A DNA stretch of 64,000 nt from Peribacillus simplex (GCF_030123325.1 NZ_CP126106.1:1640001-1704000), one strand, 5' to 3'; numbered from the stretch's first letter, positions 26,090 through 34,526 are shown. Program-made: numbers and translations. The notes: generated from the sequence alone by a model not told the origin.

Positions 26090-26706
26090 ATGTCATTCAT
26101 TGAGAAAATCAACCCTCTTCAACTCGATATTTTGAAGGAAATCGGTAATGTAGGTGCAGGGAACGCAGCAACCGCGCTTTCTGCCATCCTGAATAGGAAA
26201 ATTAAAATGAATGTTCCTAATGTCCGAATCGTTTCCTTTGATGAAATGATGGAAATGGCTGGGGGGCCGATCACGTCGTTGCCAGTGTTTTCCTTAGAAT
26301 GGAAGGTGATGCTTCAGGGAGTATGTTTTTAATCCTTTCGCTACCTGTAGCTGAATACTTGATTCGTTAAATGACTGGTGATGTGACCTTTTTGATAGAT
26401 TCAGCACCTTATACTGAATTGGCACTCTCTTGCCTTTAGGAATTAGGGAACATTTTATCTAGATCCTATCTCTCTTCCCTTTCTGATTTCACCCGATTGA
26501 ATATTCATCCATCCGTTCCATCCTTGAGCATCGATATGGTAGGTGCAACGATCAGTTATGGATTATTGGAATTACCTCAAGTAAGTGACGCAGCCATCGT
26601 CATTGATACAGTATTTGATAAAGACCAGCTTTTTGCTGACTCCATTAATGGTCATTTCTTTCTATTACCTGATCCCGATTTTTTTGATATCATTTTTCCG
26701 CTTTAG
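26090..26706 (+). pseudogene. cheC: cheC, CheY-P phosphatase/CheD regulator, broken by one frameshift and two stops
   Basis: The start is normal (ILKEIGNVGAGNAATALSAI, first phosphatase motif), but the frame shifts near 26270-26290. Reading continues in the next frame as FLRMEGDASGSMFLIL. That frame is interrupted by TAA 26368-26370 and TAG 26437-26439; the TAG sits where the family has Gln/His before ELGNIL, so a CAG-to-TAG change is likely. The C-terminal part (HPSVPSLSIDMVGATISYGL and on) is otherwise well preserved. Three independent lesions make a sequencing artefact unlikely. Confidence 0.9.
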
Positions 26707-26719
26707 GAGTGTCTCCTAA
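26703..26719 (+). promoter_or_regulatory. Hairpin sequestering the cheD ribosome-binding site
   Basis: TTAGGAG and CTCCTAA form a perfect 7-bp stem with a TGT loop. The stem contains the AGGAG of cheD, and its 3' arm abuts the cheD ATG. The cheC stop (TAG 26704-26706) lies within the 5' arm, so ribosomes finishing cheC would open it. This is the geometry of translational coupling. Confidence 0.55.
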
Positions 26720-27222
26720 TGACTGAATTGTTAAAGGCCCAGGTTGTTAAGGTTGGAATAGCGGATATGAATATAATAAAACCTCCCAATACGATTCGTA
26801 CTTCCGGGTTGGGGTCGTGTGTTGGTGTCGTGATTTATGATGAAAAAAAAGAAATTGCAGGTTTGGCCCATATCATGCTGCCTGACTCTTCACTCGCTAA
26901 ATCTGGACAGATCAACATTGCCAAATTTGCAGATACGGCGATAAAGGAATTGGTACAGATCTTAGTAAAAGAAGGCGCAAGAATGTCATTTCTAAAAGCG
27001 AAGTTAGCTGGCGGGGCGCAAATGTTTCAATTTGCCTCCGGAGTGGATTTAATGAGAATAGGGCCCCGGAATGTGGAAGCTGTCCGGAAAGAGTTATCTG
27101 ATTTACGGATTAGAGTCGTTGCCGAAGATGTTGGCGGGAATAGCGGAAGAACGATCGAATTCAATTTAAATGATTGTTTGCTAAATATCCGGTCCGTAAC
27201 TAAAGGGACTAAAAACATATAG
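26719..27222 (+). CDS. cheD: Chemoreceptor glutamine deamidase CheD
   Basis: CheD deamidates glutamines on methyl-accepting chemotaxis proteins and is modulated by CheC. The 167 aa are intact. The catalytic Cys is in TSGLGSCVGVVIYD (about residue 34) and the His in AGLAHIMLPDS. The conserved AKLAGGAQMF and GGNSGRTI follow. Its partner CheC is broken, and its ribosome-binding site lies in a hairpin, so expression may be low. Confidence 0.95.
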   Translation: MTELLKAQVVKVGIADMNIIKPPNTIRTSGLGSCVGVVIYDEKKEIAGLAHIMLPDSSLAKSGQINIAKFADTAIKELVQILVKEGARMSFLKAKLAGGAQMFQFASGVDLMRIGPRNVEAVRKELSDLRIRVVAEDVGGNSGRTIEFNLNDCLLNIRSVTKGTKNI

Positions 27223-27348
27223 AATCGGAATTGGTTTTTGAAAAGCCAAAAATATGACAGGTACACTTGCTACTGAATTATTATTGCATTTATGGCTTTA
27301 AGGGCCATTTTGATCACAAATCGTATAACAATGTTAGGGGGATGTCCA

Positions 27349-28113
27349 ATGTCTAATCTGACCATCGAAGAAGAGCAGTTATGTTGGAAAAATTGGGTGG
27401 ATTGCAGAGATCCGCTAGCCGGGGACATTTTGGTAAAGAAATACATACCTCTCGTATCGTATCATGTTCAACGTATTTCAGTAAGTCTTCCTAAAAATGT
27501 GAGCCGGGATGATATAAGGAGTTTAGGGATGATGGGGTTATTCGATGCCCTGGAACGATTTGATACGAAGCGTGACCTGAAGTTTGATACATATGCGTCG
27601 TTTAGAATTCGTGGTGCTATTTTAGATGGATTAAGGAAAGAGGATTGGCTTCCACGGAGTGCAAGAGATAAAGCCAAGAAAATTGAATCTGCAATAGAAA
27701 AGCTGGAGCAGCAATACCTGAGGAACCTTTCGCCAAATGAGGTTGCCGGTGAATTGAATATTCCGGAAGATGAAGTATATGCTGCATTAAATGAGAATTT
27801 CTTTGCCAATGTACTATCAATTGATGAAAATCCCCAAGAGGACGATAAAGAAAGCACGAATTTTCATATTAAAGATGAAAAGGCGGATTTACCTGAGGAA
27901 CATGTATTAAGGGAAGAACTGTATGTGGAATTAGCCAAAGTCATAGAAACGCTTAATGAAAAAGAACAGCTGGTTTTACAGCTTTTTTATAAGGAAGAAC
28001 TAACATTAACCGAAATCGGACATGTGATGAGCCTATCTACGTCCCGGATATCCCAAATACACTCGAAAGCGATATATAAATTAAGAAACACGATGCAAGG
28101 TCTAAATATTTAA
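27349..28113 (+). CDS. sigD: RNA polymerase sigma factor SigD (motility/autolysin sigma, FliA family)
   Basis: Sigma-D transcribes hag, motility and autolysin genes in B. subtilis. The 254 aa are full length. Region 2 has DDIRSLGMMGLFDALERFD and TYASFRIRGAILDGLRKEDW, region 3 PNEVAGELNI, and region 4 LTEIGHVMSLSTSRISQIH. ATG 27349 follows TTAGGGGG; an in-frame start further upstream lacks support. The gap to cheD is 126 nt. sigD normally lies at the end of the fla/che operon, and here its upstream promoters are gone or changed. No lesion is seen. Confidence 0.95.
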   Translation: MSNLTIEEEQLCWKNWVDCRDPLAGDILVKKYIPLVSYHVQRISVSLPKNVSRDDIRSLGMMGLFDALERFDTKRDLKFDTYASFRIRGAILDGLRKEDWLPRSARDKAKKIESAIEKLEQQYLRNLSPNEVAGELNIPEDEVYAALNENFFANVLSIDENPQEDDKESTNFHIKDEKADLPEEHVLREELYVELAKVIETLNEKEQLVLQLFYKEELTLTEIGHVMSLSTSRISQIHSKAIYKLRNTMQGLNI

Positions 28114-28366
28114 TCATGATATTTTGATAGAAGAGGGCTTTGGGGTCTGTGGAATTTCCAATTGAACGAAGAAAGCCCCTATATGTCAACTTGGAATTAT
28201 TCTTACGGGTACCCGCATCAATAAATGTTTCGAAATCACAGAATGTTCGAACTGTGCTTTGTCATGAAAGCAAGGGAAAAGTAATCAAGGCAAAACAACA
28301 GTGAAAAAAGATCCCCATCCTTATTAAGGTAACAGGATTGACTATTCCGGTTAATTAGGAGGCAAC
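28114..28366 (+). other. Intergenic region sigD-swrB
   Basis: It contains a 7-bp inverted repeat (GGGCTTT near 28138, AAAGCCC near 28172) enclosing a small TGGAATTTCCA hairpin, without a T run, and a CGGGTACCCG palindrome near 28206. No gene is visible. Confidence 0.45.
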
Positions 28367-29018
28367 ATGTCAGCGTTTTTTATATTTCTGTTGTTTGTAT
28401 TAAACATATTCACCATCTTCGCCATCATCGTTTTATATCTTCGCCATCATCGTTTTATATCTTCGCCAAAATCGTTTAAGTAAGTTGGAAAAAGACCAAA
28501 AAGCCATCATTGGGGAAATGGAACAACTTTTGTCTGGTTATTTAATGGAAATGATAGAGGACAACGAGACATTGGTAACGGCATTCACCAATTCGCTGGC
28601 AAAAAATCACGATCATGGACAAAAAGGACAAGAACATGGTTCAATCAAAGAAACAAAGGAAGATAAACAAGAACAAAACATGCTGATTGGGTATGAAGAG
28701 GGAAGTCGTGCCGCAGCTAAAATGCAGGCGATTAACGCTTATAAAATAATGCCTGAAGAAAATGAGGCCAATGCTTTACCCGTAAAAGTCGAGGACGAAT
28801 TGGAACTTTCATCGGCTGCTGCTTTCCCTCAAAACGAGGGGAAGCCGGCTGGCATGGAATTTTCGGACGTGCTGCAGGCTTCGTTAAATGAACGGTCATT
28901 AAATGAAAAAGTGGATATGTTAGCGGATCAAGGGAATTCAATAGAGGAAATCGCCAAAAAGTTAGGTCGCGGTCAAACGGAGATAGAGCTATTATTAAAG
29001 TTTCGCAAGAATAGATAA
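28367..29018 (+). pseudogene. swrB: swrB (ylxL), disrupted by a 22-bp tandem duplication
   Basis: ATG 28367 follows TTAGGAGG and encodes one hydrophobic segment (FFIFLLFVLNIFTIFAIIV), as in SwrB, which activates flagellar export and swarming in B. subtilis. The frame ends at TAA 28481-28483. The remaining cytoplasmic part is open in another frame (KLEKDQ to the C-terminal helix-turn-helix-like EEIAKKLGRGQTEIELLLKF). The shift is explained exactly by a 22-bp tandem repeat at 28415-28458: removing one copy joins LYLRQNRLSKLEKD in one frame. A TTG at 28485 could start only the soluble part. Confidence 0.88.
28415..28458 (+). repeat. 22-bp direct tandem duplication inside swrB
   Basis: Copies 28415-28436 and 28437-28458 (ATCTTCGCCATCATCGTTTT plus AT) are identical and followed by nine bases of a third. 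Because 22 is not a multiple of three, the duplication shifts the frame. Confidence 0.95.
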
Positions 29019-29027
29019 AGTTATCTC

Positions 29028-29056
29028 TTGATTGTACAGAGCCATTATGGTATATT
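29028..29056 (+). promoter_or_regulatory. Sigma-A promoter for rpsB
   Basis: TTGATT, 17-bp spacer, TATATT (overlapping TATTAT), about 115 nt upstream of rpsB. Confidence 0.6.
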
Positions 29057-29093
29057 ATGAAATGGTGTTAATACACACGCCCCGTGATTCTTG

Positions 29094-29171
29094 CAGATGG
29101 TGCTGTTACGACAGTTTCTGTATGAAAATGATCGGTGCGGAGGAAAAACAAAACCATTTAGGAGGAACTAA
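29094..29171 (+). promoter_or_regulatory. Structured 5' leader of rpsB
   Basis: A two-part hairpin, CAGA...CTGT-TACG-ACAG...TCTG at 29094-29120, lies in the untranslated leader of rpsB. Ribosomal protein leaders of this kind are often autoregulatory. Whether S2 binds here is unknown. Confidence 0.4.
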
Positions 29172-29172
29172 A

Positions 29173-29886
29173 ATGTCAGTCATTTCTATGAAACAATTGC
29201 TTGAAGCTGGTGTGCATTTCGGACACCAAACACGTCGCTGGAACCCGAAAATGAAGAAATATATCTTCACTGAGCGTAACGGCATCTACATCATCGACCT
29301 TCAAAAAACAGTTAAAAAGGTTGAAGAAGCTTATAACTTCGTGAAAGAACTAGCTGCTAACGGTGGTACTGTTCTTTTCGTCGGAACTAAAAAACAAGCT
29401 CAAGAATCTGTTAAAGAAGAAGCTATCCGTTCTGGTATGTACTATGTAAACCAACGTTGGTTAGGTGGAACTTTAACAAACTTTGAAACAATCCAAAAAC
29501 GTATCGCTCGTCTTAAAGATATCGAGAAAATGGAAGAAAACGGAACTTTCGAAGTCCTTCCTAAAAAAGAAGTTATCCAACTTAAAAAAGAATGGGATCG
29601 CTTAGAAAAATTCTTAGGCGGCATTAAAGATATGAAGACTCTTCCAGATGCGATCTTCGTTATCGACCCTCGCAAAGAGCGTATTGCTGTTGCGGAAGCA
29701 CACAAACTACACATTCCACTTGTTGGTATCGTTGATACAAACTGTGATCCGGATGAAATCGATGTAGTTATTCCTGCGAATGACGATGCAATCCGTGCTG
29801 TTAAATTATTAACAGGTAAAATGGCAGATGCTATCTTAGAAGCTAAACAAGGCGAAGAAACAGCAACTGAAACAACTACTGCTTAA
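29173..29886 (+). CDS. rpsB: 30S ribosomal protein S2
   Basis: The 237-aa S2 protein begins MSVISMKQLLEAGVHFGHQT and contains KPKK-type rRNA contacts and DTNCDPDEIDVVIPANDDAI. S2 joins late in 30S assembly and helps recruit S1. ATG 29173 follows TAGGAGGAAC; the open frame extends upstream through the leader but has no start-site support. The gene is followed by a terminator and then tsf, the universal rpsB-tsf pair. Confidence 0.97.
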   Translation: MSVISMKQLLEAGVHFGHQTRRWNPKMKKYIFTERNGIYIIDLQKTVKKVEEAYNFVKELAANGGTVLFVGTKKQAQESVKEEAIRSGMYYVNQRWLGGTLTNFETIQKRIARLKDIEKMEENGTFEVLPKKEVIQLKKEWDRLEKFLGGIKDMKTLPDAIFVIDPRKERIAVAEAHKLHIPLVGIVDTNCDPDEIDVVIPANDDAIRAVKLLTGKMADAILEAKQGEETATETTTA

Positions 29887-30194
29887 TAAGTAAAAAAGGT
29901 TGCTTATTCAGTAAGAAAAAAGGTGATAAGAGGATAATGCCTTTTATCCCTTTTTTTTGCACTAAATAAACATACATAAAATCACTGTACGGAATGTTTT
30001 TTTTTAAAGGTATGGGCGATTTTTGAGGGATGAAAATCATCAACTGGTTTAGTTCCGTCAAATTGACTGAAAAAGTTGATGTTTTTTTAGGAAAATTGTC
30101 AAGACTCGTTATTTTCTTTGATGATAACAAGTATTTTTGGCAATAATGGGTAAAGATTGAATAAACTGCATTTAATTTGAGGAGGATATATATT
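29887..30194 (+). other. Intergenic region rpsB-tsf
   Basis: This 308-nt region has the rpsB terminator (29920-29958) and AT-rich sequence with weak promoter-like boxes (TTGTCA at 30096). I see no clear -10 at the right distance and no gene. Confidence 0.6.
29920..29958 (+). terminator. Terminator after rpsB
   Basis: GATAAGAGG pairs with CCTTTTATC (one wobble), followed by a T8 run. Partial read-through to tsf is possible. Confidence 0.75.
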
Positions 30195-31079
30195 ATGGCA
30201 ATCACTGCACAATTAGTTAAAGAATTGCGTGAAAAAACTGGTGCCGGTATGATGGACTGTAAAAAGGCACTTGTACAAACAGAAGGCGATATGGAAAAGG
30301 CAATCGATTTCCTACGTGAAAAAGGGATTGCAAAAGCTGCTAACAAAGGCGACCGTATTGCTGCTGAAGGTTTAACTTCAATCGTTGTGGAAGGAAACCA
30401 AGCGGTTATTCTTGAAGTGAACTCAGAAACTGATTTCGTTGCTAAAAATGAAGGCTTCCAAATTCTTGTTAAAGAATTGGCTGCATTCCTTCTTGCTAAC
30501 AAACCTGAAAGTGTTGAAGCAGCTCTTGAGCAAACAATGGAAAATGGAGCAAAAGTTGCAGATCATATCAATGCTGCTGTTGCAAAAATCGGGGAAAAAT
30601 TAACTCTTCGCCGTTTCCAAGTCGTTTCTAAAACAGATAACGACGCATTTGGTGCATACCTTCACATGGGTGGACGCATCAGCGTACTATCAGTTCTTGA
30701 AGGTACAACTGACGAAGAGGCAGCTAAAGGCGTTTCAATGCATATCGCTGCAATTAACCCTAAATATATCTCTCGTGACCAAGTAGATGCCAGCGAACTA
30801 GAACGCGAACGCGAAGTTCTTACTCAGCAAGCACTTAACGAAGGAAAACCTGAAAAAATCGTTGCGAAAATGGTTGAAGGACGTATCAATAAATTCTACG
30901 AAGAAATCTGTGTTAACGAACAAGCTTTCGTTAAGAACCCTGATCAAAAAGTGGGACAATTCGTTGAATCAAAAGGCGGAAAAATCCAATCATTCGTTCG
31001 TTATGAAGTAGGGGAAGGTCTTGAAAAACGTCAAGAAAACTTTGCTGAGGAAGTAATGAATCAAGTTAAAAAAGACTAA
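30195..31079 (+). CDS. tsf: Translation elongation factor Ts
   Basis: EF-Ts is the guanine nucleotide exchange factor for EF-Tu. The 294 aa start MAITAQLVKELREKTGAGMM, the conserved N-terminal UBA-like domain, with TDFVAKNEGF as the EF-Tu contact motif. ATG 30195 follows GAGGAGGAT; an earlier in-frame start lacks a ribosome-binding site. A terminator follows. Confidence 0.98.
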   Translation: MAITAQLVKELREKTGAGMMDCKKALVQTEGDMEKAIDFLREKGIAKAANKGDRIAAEGLTSIVVEGNQAVILEVNSETDFVAKNEGFQILVKELAAFLLANKPESVEAALEQTMENGAKVADHINAAVAKIGEKLTLRRFQVVSKTDNDAFGAYLHMGGRISVLSVLEGTTDEEAAKGVSMHIAAINPKYISRDQVDASELEREREVLTQQALNEGKPEKIVAKMVEGRINKFYEEICVNEQAFVKNPDQKVGQFVESKGGKIQSFVRYEVGEGLEKRQENFAEEVMNQVKKD

Positions 31080-31095
31080 TTGTCAGATAATTAAT

Positions 31096-31127
31096 AATAG
31101 GGAACACTCTTGTGTTCCCTATTTTTT
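31096..31127 (+). terminator. Terminator after tsf
   Basis: A perfect 12-bp stem AATAGGGAACAC/GTGTTCCCTATT with a four-base loop, followed by T residues. Confidence 0.9.
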
Positions 31128-31204
31128 GAAATGTCATGAATTTTTGGTAGTATTGCAAGAAAGCATGATGAACGAATGAAAAGATTACATAGTTGGAGGT
31201 TCTC

Positions 31205-31927
31205 ATGAGTAACGCTAAATATAAACGTGTCGTTCTAAAACTAAGTGGTGAAGCATTAGCCGGTGAAGAAGGATTTGGAATTAACCCTGCAGTAATTAAA
31301 TCCATTGCTGAACAAGTCAAGGAAGTGGCTGAGCTTGATGTGGAAGTGGCTGTTGTTGTCGGCGGCGGAAACATTTGGCGCGGAAAAATAGGCAGTGAAA
31401 TGGGCATGGATCGTGCTAATGCCGATTATATGGGGATGCTGGCTACAGTCATGAACTCATTGGCATTACAAGACAGCCTTGATCAGCTTGGAATTGAAAC
31501 GCGCGTGCAAACTTCCATTGAGATGAGACAAGTCGCAGAACCATACATTAGACGCCGTGCAATCAGGCACCTAGAGAAAAAGAGAGTGGTGATTTTTGCA
31601 GCTGGTACAGGTAATCCATACTTCTCAACGGATACCACTGCCGCCCTGCGTGCTGCTGAAATTGAAGCTGATGTCATCTTGATGGCGAAGAATAATGTGG
31701 ATGGCGTATACAATGCAGATCCGGTTAAGGACAAAAATGCAGTGAAGTATGATAAACTTTCCTATCTTGATGTGATTAAAGAAGGGTTAGAAGTAATGGA
31801 TTCAACTGCGTCCTCACTATGCATGGACAATGATATTCCATTGATCGTCTTCTCGATCATGGAAAAAGGCAATATTAAACGGGCCGTTTTAGGCGAAACG
31901 CTTGGAACTATCGTAAGGGGGAAATAA
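31205..31927 (+). CDS. pyrH: UMP kinase
   Basis: PyrH phosphorylates UMP to UDP, is GTP-activated and UTP-inhibited. The 240 aa equal B. subtilis PyrH. RVVLKLSGEALAGEEGFGI, VVVGGGNIWRG and ADVILMAKNNVDGVYNADP are amino-acid-kinase motifs. ATG 31205 follows TTGGAGGT. frr begins 3 nt downstream, so the pair is tightly coupled. Confidence 0.98.
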   Translation: MSNAKYKRVVLKLSGEALAGEEGFGINPAVIKSIAEQVKEVAELDVEVAVVVGGGNIWRGKIGSEMGMDRANADYMGMLATVMNSLALQDSLDQLGIETRVQTSIEMRQVAEPYIRRRAIRHLEKKRVVIFAAGTGNPYFSTDTTAALRAAEIEADVILMAKNNVDGVYNADPVKDKNAVKYDKLSYLDVIKEGLEVMDSTASSLCMDNDIPLIVFSIMEKGNIKRAVLGETLGTIVRGK

Positions 31928-31930
31928 AAG

Positions 31931-32488
31931 ATGCCGAAACAAGTTATTTCGAATGCGAAAACGAAAATGGAAAAAGCCATTGGAGCGTACACACGTGAAT
32001 TAGCAAGCATCCGTGCCGGAAGGGCAAATGCCTCATTGCTTGATAGAATCTCGATTGATTATTATGGTTCGCCGACACCAGTTAATCAAGTGGCTGGCAT
32101 TTCTGTCCCGGAAGCTAGATTATTAGTCATTCAACCATATGATAAAACGGTATTGGGTGAAATCGAAAAGGCTATTTTAAAGTCAGACTTAGGCTTAAAT
32201 CCTTCTAATGATGGATCGGTCATAAGGATAGCCATTCCGGCGTTAACTGAAGAGCGCAGAAAAGAGCTTGTGAAAGTTGTGAAAAAAGAAGCGGAGGAAG
32301 CGAAAATAGCTGTCCGTAATGTGCGTCGAGATGCTAATGATGATTTGAAAAAGCTTGAAAAAAGCGGTGAAATCACTGAAGATGATTTACGTGGCTATGC
32401 CGAGGACATCCAAAAGATGACAGATGGCAATATCACGAAAATCGATGAAATTACAAAAGATAAAGAAAAAGAAATTTTGGAAGTATAA
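31931..32488 (+). CDS. frr: Ribosome recycling factor
   Basis: With EF-G this factor splits post-termination ribosomes. The product is 185 aa, the standard length. RAGRANASLLDRISIDYYG, VNQVAGISVPEARLLVIQPYD and the C-terminal KIDEITKDKEKEILEV are typical. A purine-rich AAGGGG end of pyrH serves as ribosome-binding site. Confidence 0.98.
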   Translation: MPKQVISNAKTKMEKAIGAYTRELASIRAGRANASLLDRISIDYYGSPTPVNQVAGISVPEARLLVIQPYDKTVLGEIEKAILKSDLGLNPSNDGSVIRIAIPALTEERRKELVKVVKKEAEEAKIAVRNVRRDANDDLKKLEKSGEITEDDLRGYAEDIQKMTDGNITKIDEITKDKEKEILEV

Positions 32489-32887
32489 TTTCCGTTGAAG
32501 AATTGATTAAATAAAGAGGGCCGAATCCAAACCGGGTCATGTCTTGGTTCTAACATATAGGTGTGCTTAAAGGAGAAAACTGTTATAATAAGGTTTCTCC
32601 GATAATGATTACTCCTTGAGTTAGTATGTTGCATGCAAACGTTGGAGGTGGTCCTTTTTTTGCATTTTTCATGGTGATCATAACCGGATTTACAAAAAAA
32701 GAAGTAATGATTTCTCCCTTTCTAGCTTCTAATGAAGAAATAATTTTCATAATAATAATATGAGAACCAGTTTTTTTTTGATATTATAATATAGATTCTT
32801 TTTAAGCGGCAGAAAGCTTGCTATACATAGTGCACGAAAACTTTGCCTTTGTAGAGAGATAAGTACAACCTGATGGGGGACTAACAT
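32489..32887 (+). other. Intergenic region frr-uppS
   Basis: These 399 nt have no gene. They contain TATAAT at 32584 enclosed by an inverted repeat (GGAGAAA 32572-32578, TTTCTCC 32594-32600), a TTGCATGCAA palindrome near 32629, and a second TATAAT at 32785-32790 downstream of a T9 run. Neither -10 has a good -35. I see no strong terminator for frr. Confidence 0.5.
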
Positions 32888-33661
32888 ATGTATTCACTTT
32901 GGAAGCGTTTCGTTAAAAAAGATGCTTCTTCCGATGTAACAAATAGGATTCAGCATATTAAACAGTTTGATGTTCCTCAGCATATCGCCATTATCATGGA
33001 TGGGAACGGCCGTTGGGCCAAAAAGCGTGCATTGCCACGTGTGGCGGGTCATCATGAAGGTATGAAAACCGTTCGTAGAATTACGAAAGTTGCCAATAAA
33101 TTAGGGGTCAAAACTTTGACAGTCTATGCGTTTTCCACTGAAAATTGGAAACGTCCGAAAAGTGAAGTCGATTTTTTGATGAAGCTTCCACAGGAATTTC
33201 TTGGGACATTTTTACCCGAGCTCATTTCTGAAAATGTAAGAGTTGAAATGATAGGGGACTTGTCTCTCATTCCGTCACATACTCAAAGTGCCGTTAAACG
33301 GGCAATGGAAGACACGAAAGGCAATGATGGGATGATTCTGAATTTTGCCCTGAATTATGGAAGCCGCGGGGAGATTGTATCTGCAGTGAATAACATCATT
33401 CAAGATGCTAAGAATGGTATAATAATGGAAAATGTAACTGAGGAAATGCTATCCAGTTACCTGATGACCAAACATTTATCGGATCCTGATTTACTGATCC
33501 GTACAAGCGGTGAAATCCGTTTAAGTAATTTCATGCTTTGGCAGGCGGCTTATACTGAAATGTGGTTTACTGAGGTGCTATGGCCGGATTTTAGTGAAGA
33601 GCATTTATTGCAGGCAGTTGAGGAGTATCAAAAGCGTTCACGAAGATTCGGTGGCGTTTAA
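32888..33661 (+). CDS. uppS: Undecaprenyl diphosphate synthase (cis-prenyltransferase)
   Basis: UppS makes the C55 lipid carrier for peptidoglycan and wall teichoic acid. The 257 aa contain the catalytic Asp in HIAIIMDGNGRWAKKR, the substrate site AFSTENWKRP and the C-terminal LLIRTSGEIRLSNFMLWQ. The start ATG follows GGGGGA. cdsA starts 25 nt after the stop; uppS-cdsA-dxr-rasP form a lipid/isoprenoid cluster. Confidence 0.98.
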   Translation: MYSLWKRFVKKDASSDVTNRIQHIKQFDVPQHIAIIMDGNGRWAKKRALPRVAGHHEGMKTVRRITKVANKLGVKTLTVYAFSTENWKRPKSEVDFLMKLPQEFLGTFLPELISENVRVEMIGDLSLIPSHTQSAVKRAMEDTKGNDGMILNFALNYGSRGEIVSAVNNIIQDAKNGIIMENVTEEMLSSYLMTKHLSDPDLLIRTSGEIRLSNFMLWQAAYTEMWFTEVLWPDFSEEHLLQAVEEYQKRSRRFGGV

Positions 33662-33686
33662 TGTAGAAGGCGAGGAAAATGGAATA

Positions 33687-34484
33687 ATGAAACAACGAAT
33701 TATTACGGCGGTCGTAGTTGCCGCTATCTTCATTCCACTAGTCATTTTAGGGGGCACTCCCTTTTTACTGACGGTTTATCTGTTAGGGTCAATTGGTTTG
33801 TATGAACTGATGAAAATGAAAAAGTTACGTGTACTGTCTTTTGAAGCATTTCTTTCACACATATTATTGTGGGTGCTTTTATTGCCTAATGAGCATACCG
33901 CTTTTTTAGCGGAAATAAATTACGATAAAGTTCAAGTCTTCTTAATCGGGGTTTTGCTGCTGTTACTTTATACAGTCGTTTCAAAAAACCGTTTCACATT
34001 TGATGACGCAGGCTTTCTGGTGATTTCAATCCTATACTTGGGGATAGGTTTCTACTACCTATTTGAAACACGTGACTCTTTGGGGTTGGGGCTGATCTAT
34101 ATCCTGCTTACCCTATTTACGATCTGGGCAACCGATTCCGGAGCCTACTTCATTGGTAAATCACTTGGTAAAAGAAAGCTTTGGCCAGAAATAAGTCCAA
34201 ACAAGACGGTGGAAGGATTTATCGGCGGGTTATGTTCCGCTATGGTAGTGGGTGTTCTATTTTACGCATTCTCCAACCTTGACTACACGTTATTCCAATT
34301 ATTATTGATTTCATTAATCATTGGTGTATTCGGGCAATTGGGTGATCTTGTCCAATCGGCGTATAAACGTCATTATGGCGTAAAAGATTCAGGGAAGCTT
34401 CTTCCGGGACATGGAGGAATTTTGGACAGGCTTGATAGCGTGATATTCATTTTACCGATTTTGCATTTATTGCATGTTTTATAA
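33687..34484 (+). CDS. cdsA: Phosphatidate cytidylyltransferase (CDP-diglyceride synthase)
   Basis: CdsA makes CDP-diacylglycerol, the precursor of all phospholipids. The 265-aa protein is polytopic with about seven or eight hydrophobic segments. The C-terminal signature is visible in pieces: KRKLWPEISPNKTVEGFIGG, and then KDSGKLLPGHGGILDRLDS. ATG 33687 gives the conserved MKQRIITAVV start and follows GCGAGGAAAA; the frame open further upstream overlaps uppS. Confidence 0.96.
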   Translation: MKQRIITAVVVAAIFIPLVILGGTPFLLTVYLLGSIGLYELMKMKKLRVLSFEAFLSHILLWVLLLPNEHTAFLAEINYDKVQVFLIGVLLLLLYTVVSKNRFTFDDAGFLVISILYLGIGFYYLFETRDSLGLGLIYILLTLFTIWATDSGAYFIGKSLGKRKLWPEISPNKTVEGFIGGLCSAMVVGVLFYAFSNLDYTLFQLLLISLIIGVFGQLGDLVQSAYKRHYGVKDSGKLLPGHGGILDRLDSVIFILPILHLLHVL

Positions 34485-34526
34485 TATAAATATAGGCAAG
34501 CGTTATTGAATTAGGAGATGAACAAT

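Noticed and set aside
28134..28180. Terminator after sigD
   Set aside because: An inverted repeat GGGCTTT/AAAGCCC exists, but the loop is long and there is no T run.
29032..29172. In-frame N-terminal extension of rpsB
   Set aside because: The extension has no ribosome-binding site, overlaps the promoter and leader, and S2 proteins start at MSVISMKQLLEAG.
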